From: Comamonas_C sp026954015
Lineage (GTDB): Bacteria > Pseudomonadota > Gammaproteobacteria > Burkholderiales > Burkholderiaceae_C
Direction of reading: 5' to 3'
Length of the DNA stretch: 64,000 nt
Assembly: GCA_035063785.1 (NCBI GenBank)
Contig: JAPSFS010000007.1
Coordinates: 129,067 to 193,066, forward strand
The notes under the pieces were generated by a model. The model saw only the letters and a list, made by a program, of their open reading frames with translations, was not told the DNA's origin and searched no databases. Both the position numbers and the translations under genes were made by a program. Shown piece after piece: positions 61,720 through 64,000 of the stretch (position 1 is the stretch's first letter; each line of letters opens with the position of its first letter).

Positions 61720-61962
61720 ATGTATACGCTGATCCTGGGCATCGTGCTCATCGCGCTCAAGGTTCTCGAGGTCGATCCGGTTGCCGCCTGGTCGTGGTGG
61801 TGGGTGCTGGCGCCGCTGGCGGTGACCGCCGTGTGGTGGGTCTGGGCGGACATGAGCGGCTACAACAAGCGCAAGGCCATGGAAAAGATGGCCCAGCGCA
61901 AGCAGGCGCGCATCGACCGGCAGAAGACCGCGCTCGGTGTGGGGTCGCGCAGACCTCGCTGA
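61720..61962 (+). CDS. Small Trp-rich membrane protein (TIGR04438-like)
   Basis: An 80-residue protein with two transmembrane helices (about 2-20 and 28-52). The WSWWWVLAPLAVTAVWWVWADMSGYNKRKAMEKMAQRK segment, with seven Trp, is typical of the small Trp-rich protein family in betaproteobacteria. The tail is basic and cytoplasmic. GAGGAGG (61708-61714) sets the start. No function is known. Confidence 0.85.
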   Translation: MYTLILGIVLIALKVLEVDPVAAWSWWWVLAPLAVTAVWWVWADMSGYNKRKAMEKMAQRKQARIDRQKTALGVGSRRPR

Positions 61963-62027
61963 GCTTTACGCCGGGTAGAAGAGGGCCGCTTCCGGGCAGA
62001 TTTGCCTGTGGCGCAAGGGGTTGCGGC

Positions 62028-62612
62028 ATGCAGTTTCGTACGCTTCGATGGGCCTGCGTCGCGCTGGCGGTGGCGCTCGTGCAGCCTTGGGCGTGGGCGC
62101 AGGATGATGTCTGGCAAAAGCTCGCGAGCGGCGAGCGGCTCGTGGTGCTGATGCGCCATGCGCAGTCCGCCGGGGGCGACCCGGTGCACTACGACGCGAG
62201 CGGCCAGTGCCAGGGCGAGAACATGCTGACGCAGCGGGGCAGGGCACAGGCGAAAACCGTGGGCCAGCGCTTCGCGCAGCACAAGGTGGTTGTGGTGCAG
62301 GTGATCCATTCGCCCATGTGCCGCACGCGCGACACGGACGAGCTGGCCTTTGCGGGCGTGGCGACGCGCACCGACCCGGATTTACGCGAGATCGCCAGTG
62401 CCGATGCCGCGCGCCGGCAGGCGTTCCTGCGCACTGCGTCCCGGCGGTTGCGCGAGGCGCCCGAGCGTGGCGTCACGGTGTTCATCAGCCACGCCCCCAA
62501 CCTGTTCGAGGTCGCGATGGAATCGGTGCCGTACGGCGTGGGGCTGGTGGGGCAGGTCGATGACGAGGGGGCGTTCAGCCCCCTGGGGCAGGTGCGGTGG
62601 GACGCCCAATAG
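62028..62612 (+). CDS. Secreted histidine phosphatase family protein
   Basis: A 194-residue protein with a signal peptide (about residues 1-24, ending AWAQ). The phosphatase motif VVLMRHAQSAGGDP has the Arg-His pair of the branch-2/phosphoglycerate-mutase-like superfamily; SPMCRTRDTDELAF and the second catalytic His in VFISHAPNLFE follow. It likely removes phosphate from a small molecule in the periplasm; substrate unknown. It begins 65 bases after the Trp-rich gene and is convergent with ilvD. Confidence 0.88.
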   Translation: MQFRTLRWACVALAVALVQPWAWAQDDVWQKLASGERLVVLMRHAQSAGGDPVHYDASGQCQGENMLTQRGRAQAKTVGQRFAQHKVVVVQVIHSPMCRTRDTDELAFAGVATRTDPDLREIASADAARRQAFLRTASRRLREAPERGVTVFISHAPNLFEVAMESVPYGVGLVGQVDDEGAFSPLGQVRWDAQ

Positions 62613-62627
62613 CGGCGCCCCAGGGCT

Positions 62628-64000
<1,373 letters not shown>

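Overview
The window is 64 kb of high-GC, densely packed chromosomal backbone from a betaproteobacterium, most likely a member of the Burkholderiales close to Comamonadaceae. The basis is gene content and order, not a database search: separate nuoC and nuoD genes, a secG/tRNA-Leu(GAG)/nuoA-N block, an ECF-sigma/DUF3619/DUF3106/RDD block beside ilvBHC, a long-form infA, DUF4148 and DUF1178 genes, and a dispersed intergenic repeat (consensus core near AGCGCTT...AAGCGC..AGCAGCT) that I associate with Comamonadaceae. I see no prophage, insertion sequence, CRISPR array or plasmid-type gene.

Layout. 1-2195: end of a rhodanese gene, then grxC, secB and gpsA (redox, protein export, phospholipid precursor). 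2220-3202: a tRNA-Arg, a small secreted protein and rpsO. 3229-7856: pnp with a structured leader, then a quinone oxidoreductase, tpiA and secG. 7991-22571: tRNA-Leu followed by the complete 14-gene NADH:quinone oxidoreductase (complex I) operon nuoA-N. 22642-28967: small or accessory metabolic genes (DUF1178, a degenerate sulfate-binding-like protein, an AMACR-like CoA transferase, a YgiD-type dioxygenase, aspA, a hemerythrin-like protein, and a DUF937 protein ending in an EF-hand/dockerin-like loop). 29093-32384: divergent hppA (membrane pyrophosphatase carrying an OmpA-like tail) and ppa (soluble pyrophosphatase).

32409-37681: an acetyltransferase-like gene, a PII signal protein, and a leftward operon of ECF sigma factor, DUF3619, DUF3106, RDD protein, dgkA and a LOG-family protein. 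37768-41490: ilvB, ilvH and ilvC (branched-chain amino acids); the fourth common-pathway enzyme, ilvD, lies at the far right edge and is cut by the window. 41570-44031: a small unknown gene, psd, infA, tRNA-Pro and a DUF1624 membrane protein. 44054-47645: a tightly overlapped leftward operon selO-msrB-yciB-bolA plus a periplasmic parvulin. 47746-53061: a fatty-acid beta-oxidation set (acyl-CoA ligase, FadB-like bifunctional enzyme, thiolase). 53339-59168: a DUF4148 protein, a flavodoxin-like protein, an OmpR/EnvZ-type two-component pair and, divergent from it, a PAP2 phosphatase and a phosphoethanolamine transferase (eptA). 59227-64000: an AhpD-like protein with a cfa synthase, a cytochrome c, a Trp-rich small protein, a histidine phosphatase, and the 3' part of ilvD.

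The window is mainly energy conservation and envelope/lipid maintenance. I did not find a clearly new multi-gene system. The best leads are: the HppA/OmpA-like fusion; the DUF937 protein with a calcium-loop motif; the orphan sulfate-binding-like protein that has lost its ligand motifs; three 11-bp-phased direct repeats in front of the PAP2/eptA operon; a dispersed repeat family with one copy forming the translation-start region of pnp; and several perfect dyads that look like operators.
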